A DNA stretch of 22,311 nt from Pseudomonadota bacterium. Lineage in GTDB: Bacteria; Pseudomonadota; Alphaproteobacteria; Acetobacterales; Acetobacteraceae. Numbering within the stretch: position 1 is the stretch's first letter; every line of letters begins with the position of its first letter. The stretch spans positions 1 through 22,311 of the forward strand of contig JAJZEG010000100.1 in assembly GCA_021828605.1 (NCBI GenBank), read 5' to 3'. Positions 1 through 8,937 of this stretch are shown one piece after another. The notes under the pieces were generated by a model that was given only the letters and a program-made list of their open reading frames with translations, was not told the DNA's origin and did no database searches. Position numbers and translations under genes: made by a program.

Positions 1-123
1 TTCTTCAACAAACTCAAACACTTCAGAGCAATTGCCACCCGATTCGAAAAGCACGACGCCAACTATATGGCTCTGGTGAAACTTGCGTCAGCTCGGATTT
101 GGATGCGATTTATGAGTCGGTGA
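1..123 (+). CDS. IS5-family transposase, C-terminal fragment (cut by window edge)
   Basis: The open frame enters from the left edge and gives 40 residues before TGA. It begins FFNKLKHFRAIATRFEK and continues with a stretch like NYMALVKLASARIW. This is the characteristic C-terminal end of IS5-family (IS427/IS1031-like) DDE transposases, which typically end with an F-N-(K/R)-L-K-x-(F/W)-R-x-(I/V)-A-T-R-(Y/F)-(E/D)-K block and an 'ASxxIWL/MR' tail. The catalytic D, D and E residues would lie mainly to the left; the E of the DDE triad is expected just upstream. Because only the end is visible, I cannot tell whether the element is intact. The right inverted repeat was not identified with certainty and would have to lie in about 124-190. 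Confidence 0.75.
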   Translation, partial: FFNKLKHFRAIATRFEKHDANYMALVKLASARIWMRFMSR

Positions 124-151
124 CCTAGTGCCAAGGGCACTCGGTCCTGAT
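1..151 (+). mobile_element. Right end of an IS5-family insertion sequence (partial)
   Basis: The element is inferred from the transposase tail at 1-123. IS5-family transposase genes usually stop within a few tens of bases of the terminal inverted repeat, so the outer boundary should be shortly after 123. The matching left end is outside the window, so the exact boundary and target duplication cannot be fixed. A small perfect inverted repeat (AGTGCC aag GGCACT, 127-141) sits just after the stop. The end coordinate given here is an estimate, placed before the strong hairpin that I assign to the maeB end. Confidence 0.4.
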
Positions 152-191
152 AGGCGGTTGCCGGATGGTTCGGCAACCGCCTAGAGTTTTT
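152..191. terminator. Strong hairpin between IS tail and maeB stop
   Basis: A perfect 12-bp inverted repeat (AGGCGGTTGCCG, loop gatggtt, CGGCAACCGCCT; 152-182) lies 12 bases beyond the leftward maeB stop codon. On the + strand it is followed by AGAGTTTTT, so the U-tract favours termination of rightward transcripts coming out of the insertion sequence. The leftward side lacks a U-run but the stem is strong enough to mark the maeB 3' end as well. Whether it terminates in one or both directions is inference. Confidence 0.6.
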
Positions 192-194
192 CCA

Positions 195-2468
<2,274 letters not shown>

Positions 2469-2532
2469 GGTTTTTTCTCCCTTGAGTTCAGCACTGCCAG
2501 CCCGGCGCGCTTGTCACTTTTCTCGCGGCATC

Positions 2533-2548
2533 ATTATGCGCAATTATG
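2533..2548. promoter_or_regulatory. Direct repeat ATTATG-N4-ATTATG in the maeB leader
   Basis: Two identical ATTATG hexamers (2533-2538 and 2543-2548) are spaced 10 bp apart, which is one helical turn, 65-80 bases upstream of the maeB start. On the maeB strand they read CATAAT twice and each resembles a -10 element, but neither has a recognisable -35 hexamer at 16-18 bp. They could be overlapping start sites or tandem half-sites for a regulator. Function is not established. Confidence 0.25.
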
Positions 2549-2610
2549 GTACGCGGCGCCATCAGATGGGCGCGATTCAGCCGTGCTAAATTGCCAGGGA
2601 TTGATCAAAT

Positions 2611-2625
2611 GTTCCAGAGGGGAAC
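2611..2625 (-). terminator. Small hairpin just downstream of tRNA-Leu
   Basis: An inverted repeat GTTCC-agagg-GGAAC lies six bases beyond the 3' end of the leftward tRNA gene. The stem is only 5 bp and is followed by ATTTGATC rather than a U-run. It is weak as a terminator and may instead help define the 3' trailer for tRNA processing. Confidence 0.3.
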
Positions 2626-2630
2626 GAAAA

Positions 2631-2713
2631 TGCGGTCGAGAAGACTCGAACTTCCACAGGGTTTCCCCCACAAGCACCTCAAGCTTGCGCGTCTACCATT
2701 TCGCCACGACCGC
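2631..2713 (-). tRNA. tRNA-Leu (anticodon GAG)
   Basis: On the minus strand an 83-base sequence folds as a class II tRNA. The 7-bp acceptor stem is GCGGTCG/CGACCGC with discriminator A. The anticodon arm is CAAGC-TTGAGGT-GCTTG, which gives anticodon GAG and reads CUC and CUU. A long variable arm of tRNA-Leu type (TGTGGGGGAAACCCTGTG) precedes the T arm GTTCGAGTC. The 3' CCA is not encoded: the bases after the discriminator are TTTTCG, so CCA must be added by nucleotidyltransferase. The gene is transcribed leftward from a promoter that lies inside the start region of lipB. Confidence 0.93.
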
Positions 2714-2727
2714 ATCGTGATCGACGC

Positions 2728-2756
2728 CCTATAGCCGATGGATCAGCACGCATCAA
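2728..2756 (-). promoter_or_regulatory. Promoter for tRNA-Leu, overlapping the lipB start codon
   Basis: Reading leftward there is TTGATG (-35, 2756-2751), a 17-base spacer and TATAGG (-10, 2733-2728), followed by a GC-rich discriminator GCGTCG as is usual for stable-RNA promoters. The predicted start near 2721 leaves a leader of about 8 bases before the tRNA. The lipB ATG (2738-2740) falls within the spacer, so polymerase at this promoter would cover the lipB translation start. Confidence 0.6.
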
Positions 2757-3427
2757 TCAGGGGTGCTGCGATCGATGAAATCGCGTGGCGCATCAGCCCC
2801 GGTTTTACCGATTATGCCGAAGCGGTCGCGATGATGCAGGAACTGGCTGCGGACATTGCCGCGCGTCGGGCAGCCGAGACAGTGTGGCTGGTTGAACATA
2901 AGCCGATTTACACCGGGGGCACTTCGGCGCGCGAGACTGATTTGTTGGGGACCAACGCGATACCGGCAGCGCGCACCGGGCGCGGTGGGCAATGGACCTA
3001 TCATGGGCCTGGCCAGCGAATCGGTTATGTGATGCTCGATTTGAACCGCGCGCACGGCACAGTGCCCGCACGGGATGTGCGTTGTTTTGTCGCGGGGCTG
3101 GAGCGTTGGCTGATCCTGACCCTGGCGCAATTTGGGATCGAGGGTGAAACCCGCGATGGGCGGGTGGGGATTTGGGTGCGCGATCCGGTGCGTCGCACCG
3201 AAAATAAGATTGCGGCGATTGGCGTGCGGGTGTCGCGCTGGGTCAGCTATCATGGGATTGCGCTGAATGTGGCGCCGAATTTAGACCATTACCAAGGGAT
3301 TATCCCATGCGGCATCAGCGAGCATGGCGTCACTTCGATGGCCGCATCTGGGGTTGGCGCGAGCATGGCGGAGATTGATGCCGCTTTGCACGAACAGTTT
3401 TTTCGGGTGTTCGGCACGGATCGCTAA
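2738..3427 (+). CDS. lipB: Octanoyl-[acyl carrier protein]:protein N-octanoyltransferase (lipoate synthesis)
   Basis: 229 residues. LipB moves the octanoyl group from acyl carrier protein to the lipoyl domains of 2-oxoacid dehydrogenases and the glycine cleavage H protein; LipA then inserts sulfur. The family signatures are clear: VEHKPIYTGG near residue 52, GGQWTYHGPGQ (83-93), ENKIAAIGVRV with the active-site Lys157, and IIPCGI with the catalytic Cys191. The ATG at 2738 is the only reasonable start, because an in-frame TAG lies just upstream. There is no good Shine-Dalgarno sequence, and only 24 bases separate it from the divergent tRNA gene, so its promoter must lie within the tRNA gene or the transcript must be nearly leaderless. 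The next gene, marR, follows after a short gap and is probably a separate unit. Confidence 0.95.
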   Translation: MDQHASIRGAAIDEIAWRISPGFTDYAEAVAMMQELAADIAARRAAETVWLVEHKPIYTGGTSARETDLLGTNAIPAARTGRGGQWTYHGPGQRIGYVMLDLNRAHGTVPARDVRCFVAGLERWLILTLAQFGIEGETRDGRVGIWVRDPVRRTENKIAAIGVRVSRWVSYHGIALNVAPNLDHYQGIIPCGISEHGVTSMAASGVGASMAEIDAALHEQFFRVFGTDR

Positions 3428-3445
3428 AAATCAAGCCAACCGTTC

Positions 3446-3457
3446 GGTCGCGCGACC
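3446..3457. promoter_or_regulatory. 12-bp palindrome upstream of marR (candidate operator)
   Basis: GGTCGCGCGACC is a perfect palindrome in the lipB-marR gap, 67 bases before the preferred marR start. MarR proteins bind palindromic operators close to their own promoters and usually repress their operon, so the position fits. The sequence is GC-only in its core and could also arise by chance in a GC-rich genome. It is offered as a candidate only. Confidence 0.3.
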
Positions 3458-3523
3458 CTTGCAAAAAACGCAGAACTAGGACAGGTGCGCTCACTCGTAT
3501 CACTGCTTATTATCTCTATCGCT

Positions 3524-4069
3524 ATGAGTGTATCGAATATCAACGCGCCCCCCCAGGCCGATCATGATCGCACCGACTTGCTGCTGTTGCTGCATGATGT
3601 CGCGCGACTCATTCGTATTGAGACTGATCGCCGTGCCCGGGCGCAAGGCATGACCCGGGCGCAATGGATTATGCTGCTCAAATTATCCCGACATCCTGGC
3701 CTGTCGCAAAAAGATTTGGCCGAGTTGCTGGAAGTGGAGCCGATGACCGTGGCGCGTCTTACAGATCGTCTGGCCGGGCGCGGGCTGGTCGAGCGGCGGG
3801 CCGATCCGGCGGACCGGCGGATTTGGCGCTTGCATTTGCGCGAGCAGGCAGCACCTTTGATCCAACAAATCCAAACTGAACGCTCAGCCATTGCGGCGCT
3901 GGTCACTCGTGATTTACCGCCATCGCTGCGCCATGCCACCGAGTGCGCCTTGTTGCACATTAAAGGAAGTCTTTGCGCGACCCTGCATGCTGACGATCAT
4001 CCGGATCGGCATCCCCAACCCTCTTTCACCACGCGACCGCCGCATTCGTCGGCAACGGAGATCGACTAA
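3524..4069 (+). CDS. MarR-family transcriptional regulator of the efflux cluster
   Basis: The winged helix is clear: MTRAQWIMLLKLSRHPGLSQKDLAELLEV forms the dimer and recognition region, followed by EPMTVARLTDRLAGRGLVERR and the wing DPADRRIWRLHL. The product is probably a cytoplasmic repressor that responds to small aromatic or phenolic ligands, judged from the family and from the exporter genes directly downstream. A longer frame starts with GTG at 3485, but its extra 13 residues (MRSLVSLLIISIA) would be a hydrophobic leader that makes no sense on a cytoplasmic DNA-binding protein. I therefore prefer ATG 3524, although it lacks a clear ribosome binding site. The stop TAA shares one base with the emrA start (TAATG), which implies co-transcription and translational coupling. 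The C-terminal tail of about 25 residues is polar and has no recognised function. Confidence 0.88.
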   Translation: MSVSNINAPPQADHDRTDLLLLLHDVARLIRIETDRRARAQGMTRAQWIMLLKLSRHPGLSQKDLAELLEVEPMTVARLTDRLAGRGLVERRADPADRRIWRLHLREQAAPLIQQIQTERSAIAALVTRDLPPSLRHATECALLHIKGSLCATLHADDHPDRHPQPSFTTRPPHSSATEID

Positions 4070-5187
4070 TGTCCCAATCCCCCCCCCTAACCGCAGGCAC
4101 CGCTCGCGAAGCACCGGATCGCCAAGCACCGGCAAACGAGCCGGTTGCGCAATCGCGCCGGCAATCGCGGATCCTGCGCCCGGCTCTTATGGTTGGCGGG
4201 GTGGTGCTGATTTTGCTTGCCGTGCTGCTTTATTGGCTATTCAGCGGTGGGTCGGTGTCGGTGACCGATAGCTATGTCAAGGCTCAGCGAGTCGCGCTCT
4301 CGACCGATGTGTCGGGCTTGGTAACCAAAGTCGCGGTCAAGGATCATCAACGGGTCGCCAAGGGTCAGATCTTGTTTGAACTTGACCCCGCGCAATTCGC
4401 TATCGCGGTCACGCGAGCGCGGGCGCGGCTTGCCGAGGTCGAGCAAAAAGTTGAAGCGGCGAAGCATGGGTATGGCGCTCAGATTGCTAAAATTGAGGCG
4501 CAAAAAGCGGTGGTGGCCAATGATCGGATCAATTTCCGCAGCTATGCCGCACTGATCGGCAATGGTGGCGTGACCCGCACGGCCTATAATAGTGCCAAAT
4601 ATAAGTTAAAGACCGATGAAGCCACGCTCGATGCCATGACCGCTCAATCCGGGGTCGATTTGGCGCAGCTTTCAGGAAATCCGCATATTGCGGTGGCGAA
4701 AACCCCGCAATATCAGCAGGCGCGCGCTGCGTTGGAGCTGGCGCAACTTAACGCGACGCACGCGGTTGTGCGCGCACCGTTCGCCGGCATTGTGACGCAA
4801 ACGGCGAAATTGCAGCCAGGCATGTTTCTGCCCGCCGGCACGGCGGCATTCGGACTGGTTTCGGCCAAGGATGTTTGGGTGCGCAGCCAGCCCAAGGAAA
4901 CCCAACTGACCTGGGTGCGAACCGGGGACCATGTGCGGATTCATGTGGACACCTATCCCGGAAAAATCTGGCACGGGGTGGTGGGGAGCATTTCACCGGC
5001 GAGCGGTTCGAGCTTTTCGCTGCTGCCCGCGCAAAACTCGTCCGGCAATTGGGTGAAGGTGGTGCAACGGATTCCGGTGCATATCAAAATTACCAGCGGG
5101 CCGAAAAACCTGCCGCTGCGCAATGGCATGAGTGCGGAGATTAGCATCCTGACCGGGCATAAACGCTCGCTCAGCCAGTTGTTCTGA
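4069..5187 (+). CDS. emrA: EmrA/HlyD-family membrane fusion protein of a multidrug efflux pump
   Basis: 372 residues. The layout is a polar cytoplasmic N-terminus, one transmembrane helix (about 38-59) and a periplasmic part. The motif DSYVKAQRVALSTDVSGLVTKV followed by VAKGQILFELD is the biotinyl-lipoyl half-domain typical of EmrA. A coiled-coil hairpin rich in Ala, Glu and Lys (about 115-230) is next, then VVRAPFAGIVT (second lipoyl half) and a beta-barrel region ending at RNGMSAEISILTG. Such proteins bridge an inner-membrane exporter to an outer-membrane TolC channel; no TolC gene is present in the window. CGGAG lies eight bases before the ATG. The exporter gene follows after eight bases. 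The substrate cannot be read from the sequence. Confidence 0.92.
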   Translation: MSQSPPLTAGTAREAPDRQAPANEPVAQSRRQSRILRPALMVGGVVLILLAVLLYWLFSGGSVSVTDSYVKAQRVALSTDVSGLVTKVAVKDHQRVAKGQILFELDPAQFAIAVTRARARLAEVEQKVEAAKHGYGAQIAKIEAQKAVVANDRINFRSYAALIGNGGVTRTAYNSAKYKLKTDEATLDAMTAQSGVDLAQLSGNPHIAVAKTPQYQQARAALELAQLNATHAVVRAPFAGIVTQTAKLQPGMFLPAGTAAFGLVSAKDVWVRSQPKETQLTWVRTGDHVRIHVDTYPGKIWHGVVGSISPASGSSFSLLPAQNSSGNWVKVVQRIPVHIKITSGPKNLPLRNGMSAEISILTGHKRSLSQLF

Positions 5188-5195
5188 GCCGCGAC

Positions 5196-6773
5196 ATGGC
5201 TGGCGAATCCGCGTCATCCGGCCCCGAAGTGATGCGGGTCGAGGGGTTGCAGCGTGTGGTCATCACGGTTGGCTGCATGATCGGCACGCTGATGCAGGCG
5301 TTGGATGCGACGATTGCCAATGTTTCGTTGCCCTATATGCAGGGGTCGCTGTCGGCCTCGTATGATGAAATCACTTGGGTGCTCACCTCCTATGTGATTG
5401 CCGCCGCAATTATGACCGCGCCGGTGGGATGGCTTGCGGCACGGTTTGGGCGCAAAAATATTTTTCTGGTGTCCCTGATCGGCTTTACCGTCGCATCGAT
5501 GATGTGCGGCATTGCCACCTCGCTTGGCGAAATGGTTGCCGATCGCCTGCTCCAAGGGGTGTTTGGTGCTGCATTGGTTCCGCTCAGCCAGTCAACCATG
5601 CTCGATATTTATCCGGTCGAAAAACGCGGCTCGGCGATGGCGATTTGGGGCATCGGGGTGATGATTGGCCCGATTCTTGGGCCGACATTGGGCGGGTATC
5701 TGACCTATTTTTACAACTGGCGTTATGTGTTTTTTGTCAATTTGCCGTTCGGCATCGCGGCAACGCTCGCATTGGCGTTTTTTATGCCCAAACGGGCGAA
5801 ACGCCCGAGTTCGGGTAGTTTTGACTGGATTGGATTCGCGACATTGTCGCTGTTTCTAGCCGGGCTGCAAATCATGCTTGATCGCGGTCAGGAAAAAGAT
5901 TGGTTTTCGTCACCGGAAATTATCACCTATGCGGTGGTCGCGGTGATCGGTTTGTACCTGTTCATCGTGCATATGTTTACCGCGAAAAACCCGTTCATCC
6001 CGCGCGCGATTTTCAAGGACCGCAATCTCAACGCGTCGTTGATCACCATGTTCGCGGTTGGGTCGGTGCTGCTGTCATCGGCAACCCTGATGCCGCCCTT
6101 CCTCGAACGGCTCGGCAATTATCCGGTGGAAGCCGCGGGATTGGTAATGGCCCCGCGCGGCCTCGGCACCATGGCGGCGATGATGATCGCGGGGCGCTTG
6201 TCCAACCGGGTTGATCCGCGCTGGTTGATGTTTTTAGGCTTCATGATGTTGCTGGTTTCGTTCGATATGATGACGAATTGGCTGCCAAGCTCGCCGCGAT
6301 CCTATATTTTGGAAACCATTATTGTGCAGGGTGCGGGACTTGGCTTTGTGTTTACCCCGCTGCAGGTGGTGGCGTTTTACACGCTCAATCCGGCTTTGCG
6401 CACCCAGGGCACCTCGATTCTGAGTTTGATGCGTAATGTCGGGATGGCGGTGGGCATCGCCATCACCGAGGCTTTCCAGGTGCAAATGGCGCAAGTTTCT
6501 CATGCAAGCCTGTCCAATTTGATCACCCCTTTCAACCGCGCGCTCCAAACCGGCGGGGCGGTGCAACGTTATCTGGACCCAAGAACGCCGCATGGGGCCG
6601 CCATGCTCGCTTCGATGATTAATCAGCAATCACAAATCATTTCATATCTCGACGCGTTCAAATTCATGATGTTCATTAGCGTTCCTGCCGCATTCTGCCT
6701 GCTCTTGATGCGCCGCCCGCCTCGGTTTAACGGAGCACCGGCGGAGAAACATGAAATGGCGGTTATGGAATGA
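5196..6773 (+). CDS. emrB: DHA2-family (EmrB/QacA type) 14-helix drug:proton antiporter
   Basis: 525 residues with a hydrophobic pattern that fits 14 transmembrane helices. Family signatures are present: motif D1 in helix 1 (LDATIANVSLP), motif A in the 2-3 loop (GWLAARFGRKN) and the antiporter motif C in helix 5 (IGVMIGPILGPTLGGYL). It would work with the EmrA-like protein encoded just upstream to expel hydrophobic compounds, driven by the proton gradient. The start at ATG 5196 is eight bases after the emrA stop; an internal ATG at 5232 is possible and would remove 12 residues of polar leader. The stop overlaps the next start in an ATGA arrangement, so four genes (marR, emrA, emrB, maoC-like) appear to form one operon. 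Confidence 0.93.
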   Translation: MAGESASSGPEVMRVEGLQRVVITVGCMIGTLMQALDATIANVSLPYMQGSLSASYDEITWVLTSYVIAAAIMTAPVGWLAARFGRKNIFLVSLIGFTVASMMCGIATSLGEMVADRLLQGVFGAALVPLSQSTMLDIYPVEKRGSAMAIWGIGVMIGPILGPTLGGYLTYFYNWRYVFFVNLPFGIAATLALAFFMPKRAKRPSSGSFDWIGFATLSLFLAGLQIMLDRGQEKDWFSSPEIITYAVVAVIGLYLFIVHMFTAKNPFIPRAIFKDRNLNASLITMFAVGSVLLSSATLMPPFLERLGNYPVEAAGLVMAPRGLGTMAAMMIAGRLSNRVDPRWLMFLGFMMLLVSFDMMTNWLPSSPRSYILETIIVQGAGLGFVFTPLQVVAFYTLNPALRTQGTSILSLMRNVGMAVGIAITEAFQVQMAQVSHASLSNLITPFNRALQTGGAVQRYLDPRTPHGAAMLASMINQQSQIISYLDAFKFMMFISVPAAFCLLLMRRPPRFNGAPAEKHEMAVME

Positions 6774-7267
6774 CAACGATTGATCAGACGGATGATGCTG
6801 CGGGCAAGGCGCTCCCCGTGTTTTTTTTCGAGGATTTCCGGCCAGGACAAATTGCGACCAGCGGCTCGGTGCTGATTACCGAAGCCGATATTATTCGTTT
6901 TGCCACCGAGTTTGACCCGCAACCGATGCATACCGACCCGCAAGTGGCGCAGATGATTACCAACGGGCTGATCGCAAGCGGTTGGCACACAGCCAGCGTG
7001 ACCATGCGGCTGCTGATTACCGGCCGCGGTTATCGTCCTGCGCCGGGAACACTTGGCCTTGGGTTTGAAAATCTGCGCTGGCATCAACCGGTGCGCCCGG
7101 GCGATTCGCTGCATTTACAGATTGAGTTGCTCACCACGCGCGGCAGCGAAAGCAAACCCGACCGCGGCATTATCACGTCGCGATTCACCACCTTCAACCA
7201 GCGTAATGAAGTGGTGCAATCAATGACCAGCAGCGCCATTGTTCCGCGCCGCCCGCAACAGCGTTAA
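6770..7267 (+). CDS. MaoC-like hot-dog dehydratase / enoyl-CoA hydratase-like protein
   Basis: 165 residues. The motif FATEFDPQPMHTDP (about 45-57) contains the Asp49/His54 pair of R-specific enoyl-CoA hydratases and MaoC dehydratases. After it comes the hot-dog core, with IASGWHTASVTMRLL and a PVRPGDSLHLQIEL strand region. Members hydrate or dehydrate acyl-CoA substrates; the real substrate is unknown. The ATG overlaps the emrB stop (ATGA), so it is translated from the same message. Its place in an efflux operon is unusual: it may modify or degrade an acyl compound that the pump also handles, or it may simply be carried along. The gene ends 17 bases before the convergent fliM end. Confidence 0.85.
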   Translation: MTTIDQTDDAAGKALPVFFFEDFRPGQIATSGSVLITEADIIRFATEFDPQPMHTDPQVAQMITNGLIASGWHTASVTMRLLITGRGYRPAPGTLGLGFENLRWHQPVRPGDSLHLQIELLTTRGSESKPDRGIITSRFTTFNQRNEVVQSMTSSAIVPRRPQQR

Positions 7268-7268
7268 T

Positions 7269-7285
7269 AGCGGGCGCACGCCGCT
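7269..7285. terminator. Short hairpin between convergent maoC-like and fliM ends
   Basis: AGCGGgCG-CA-CGCCGCT forms a GC-rich stem of seven pairs with one bulge, filling the gap between two convergent stop codons and touching the last base of the fliM stop. There is no U-run on either side, so it is at best a weak, two-way terminator or a 3'-end stabiliser. Confidence 0.35.
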
Positions 7286-8271
7286 CAATCACGGGCATGA
7301 TCCAAATCCGCCAGGCGGCCAAGGCCGCTATCGATCACTGCCGCCATCTGTCCATCGGTGAGCCGAGGTGTTGCCGAAAATAACGCAACGTCGCCACATC
7401 GCAGCACGATTCGGGTATCATTACCGCGGTTGATTTCTAGGATATCGCCAACTTCAAGCTGCAAAATTCGTTCGAGCTGCACCGTCTGCTCATCGAGCAC
7501 GGCTTCGATACTCATCTCGGTTTGACGCAGTCCGTCCGCCAAATGAGCCTCCCAAATCCGATCCCGCCCGAATTTTTCACCCATAAATTGTTGCAGCAAC
7601 AAATCACGGACCGGCTCCAGCGTGGCGAAGGGCAAAATCATGGTGACCTGCCCGACCCGCTCCTCGATGCGCACGCGCATCACCACATTGAGCCCCGAGC
7701 CGGTGACCGGGCCGATCGCTGCAAAGCGCGGATCGTTTTCAATACGATCAACCTTGAACCGAGCCTCGGCCAACGGGGCAAAACTCGCGGTCAAATTGCG
7801 CAAAATCAGCTTGGCGACGCGATCCGCAATATTAGATTCAATAAGCGTAAATCCGCCAGATTTCGGTGTGGCGTTGCTGTCCGAATGGCGCCCACCCAAC
7901 ATCACTTCAACCAAATGCTGCACAAAAGCCGCATCAAAGGCGAGCAACGCCAAATTATCCCAATCCAAGGCGCGAAACACGATCAAAAGATGTTGCTGGG
8001 CGACCTGCTCCAAACAGGTTGACAGGCGGACCGATCGCAATGACACCAGCTCAACATCCGCTGTAACCTGCATCAGATTGCGCAAATCATTCGCGAATAT
8101 GCGCGTCAGACGATCAAAGACGATCTCGGCCATCGGCAAACGCTCATAAGACACCTTGTTTTGATCGACCAAGGCCGCAATCGTGACCCGCACCGGTGCG
8201 TCCGACCCGACAAAAGGCTCATCGTCGCCGCCACTGATCGGCAGATCGTTGTTGCGCGACGATTTGCTCAT
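7285..8271 (-). CDS. fliM: Flagellar motor switch protein FliM (lacks the N-terminal CheY-binding motif)
   Basis: 328 residues. FliM sits in the cytoplasmic C-ring between FliG and FliN and switches rotation on binding phospho-CheY. The middle domain is recognised from FDRLTRIFANDLRNL, the sequence around MLGGRH (about 125-129), and GGFTLIESNIADRVAKLIL. The C-terminal SpoA/FliN-like domain (about 240-318) includes LQLEVGDILEINRG. The N-terminus, about 28 residues of Ser, Asn, Asp and Gly, does not contain the usual LSQxEIDALL CheY-binding peptide. The start is set by overlap with the fliL stop (ATGA), so a longer N-terminus is unlikely. fliL and fliM are transcribed together away from the flgF operon. 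Confidence 0.9.
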   Translation of the reverse strand: MSKSSRNNDLPISGGDDEPFVGSDAPVRVTIAALVDQNKVSYERLPMAEIVFDRLTRIFANDLRNLMQVTADVELVSLRSVRLSTCLEQVAQQHLLIVFRALDWDNLALLAFDAAFVQHLVEVMLGGRHSDSNATPKSGGFTLIESNIADRVAKLILRNLTASFAPLAEARFKVDRIENDPRFAAIGPVTGSGLNVVMRVRIEERVGQVTMILPFATLEPVRDLLLQQFMGEKFGRDRIWEAHLADGLRQTEMSIEAVLDEQTVQLERILQLEVGDILEINRGNDTRIVLRCGDVALFSATPRLTDGQMAAVIDSGLGRLADLDHARD

Positions 8272-8759
8272 TGGATGATCAAGGCCTCGAACAGAACCCG
8301 TCGTAATTTCACCGGAGCCAGCAACAGGCGCAGGCGAGACTGAATTCCGGTTCGCAAAGCGGCGGTCCCTGCCCTGCCCTGCAAGGATTGCGGCGTTTCC
8401 GAGCGCAGGAATGTTTGTACCACATCAACGATTTCCGGCATGCGTGCCGTGATCGGCTTGATTTTGGTGTGGTCGGGAAAGGCCAAGCTGATTTTTAGTT
8501 TAATATAGGAGGTCGACCCCCCATCGGTGTTCAGATTCGCAACGATTTGGGGAACGCGCACAAACACATCCATCCGTGGGACCACTTTATGCACGGGTTT
8601 TGCCGGGTGGTGCAGAATGCCGGAATAAACCAATCCAGCACCACCGAGTGCAGCGAGGATCGCTAACCCTCCTGCACCGATGATCAGTTTTTTACCCAAC
8701 GTCGATTTAGCCGGAGGCGCCTCACTGGCCGGAACCTCTGTTGTCGCCGATTTTGCCAT
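8268..8759 (-). CDS. fliL: Flagellar basal-body-associated protein FliL
   Basis: 163 residues. The protein has a short cytoplasmic N-terminus rich in Ala and Pro, one transmembrane helix (about 25-47, IIGAGGLAILAALGGAGLVY) and a periplasmic domain. The periplasmic part shows YIKLKISLAF and the conserved MPEIVDVVQTFLRS helix. FliL associates with the stator units and supports motor torque. The ATG has a strong ribosome binding site, GAAAGGA, six bases upstream. The stop overlaps the fliM start by four bases. The pairing with fliM and divergence from flgF match alphaproteobacterial flagellar loci. Confidence 0.9.
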   Translation of the reverse strand: MAKSATTEVPASEAPPAKSTLGKKLIIGAGGLAILAALGGAGLVYSGILHHPAKPVHKVVPRMDVFVRVPQIVANLNTDGGSTSYIKLKISLAFPDHTKIKPITARMPEIVDVVQTFLRSETPQSLQGRAGTAALRTGIQSRLRLLLAPVKLRRVLFEALIIQ

Positions 8760-8841
8760 TAAAAATCCTTTCTCACCGCGAGCAATCCGGCAGTTTCATC
8801 AGAGAACTGGGCCGCGATATACAGACCATGGAGGATTATTC

Positions 8842-8857
8842 TTAAGTTTCAGTAAAC
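8842..8857. promoter_or_regulatory. Candidate CtrA box between fliL and flgF
   Basis: TTAA-GTTTCAG-TAAAC matches the CtrA consensus TTAA-N7-TTAAC at all but one base and has the right 7-base spacer. CtrA is an alphaproteobacterial response regulator that often controls flagellar genes. The site is 83 bases from the fliL start and 115 bases from the flgF start, so it could serve either side. No sigma-54 (GG-N10-GC) or sigma-28 promoter could be recognised in the 212-base gap. Confidence 0.4.
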
Positions 8858-8879
8858 GGGTGGGGCAAAAAATTCTGGT

Positions 8880-8937
8880 CACCGATCGATTTAATCGGTG
8901 GATCGAAATGAAATATTAACCATTATCGTTGATGGTT
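8880..8937. repeat. Two adjacent inverted repeats in the flagellar control region
   Basis: CACCGAT-N7-ATCGGTG (8880-8900) and AACCAT-N8-ATGGTT (8918-8937) are both perfect dyads, lying 17 bases apart and ending 34 bases before flgF. They may be operators for a flagellar regulator or mRNA hairpins in the flgF leader. Neither has a following U-run, so they are unlikely to be terminators. Confidence 0.4.

Noticed and set aside
8680..8919. A rightward 79-residue frame across the fliL start and the flagellar intergenic region
   Set aside because: It is antisense to fliL at its beginning, shows no domain and runs through the control region.
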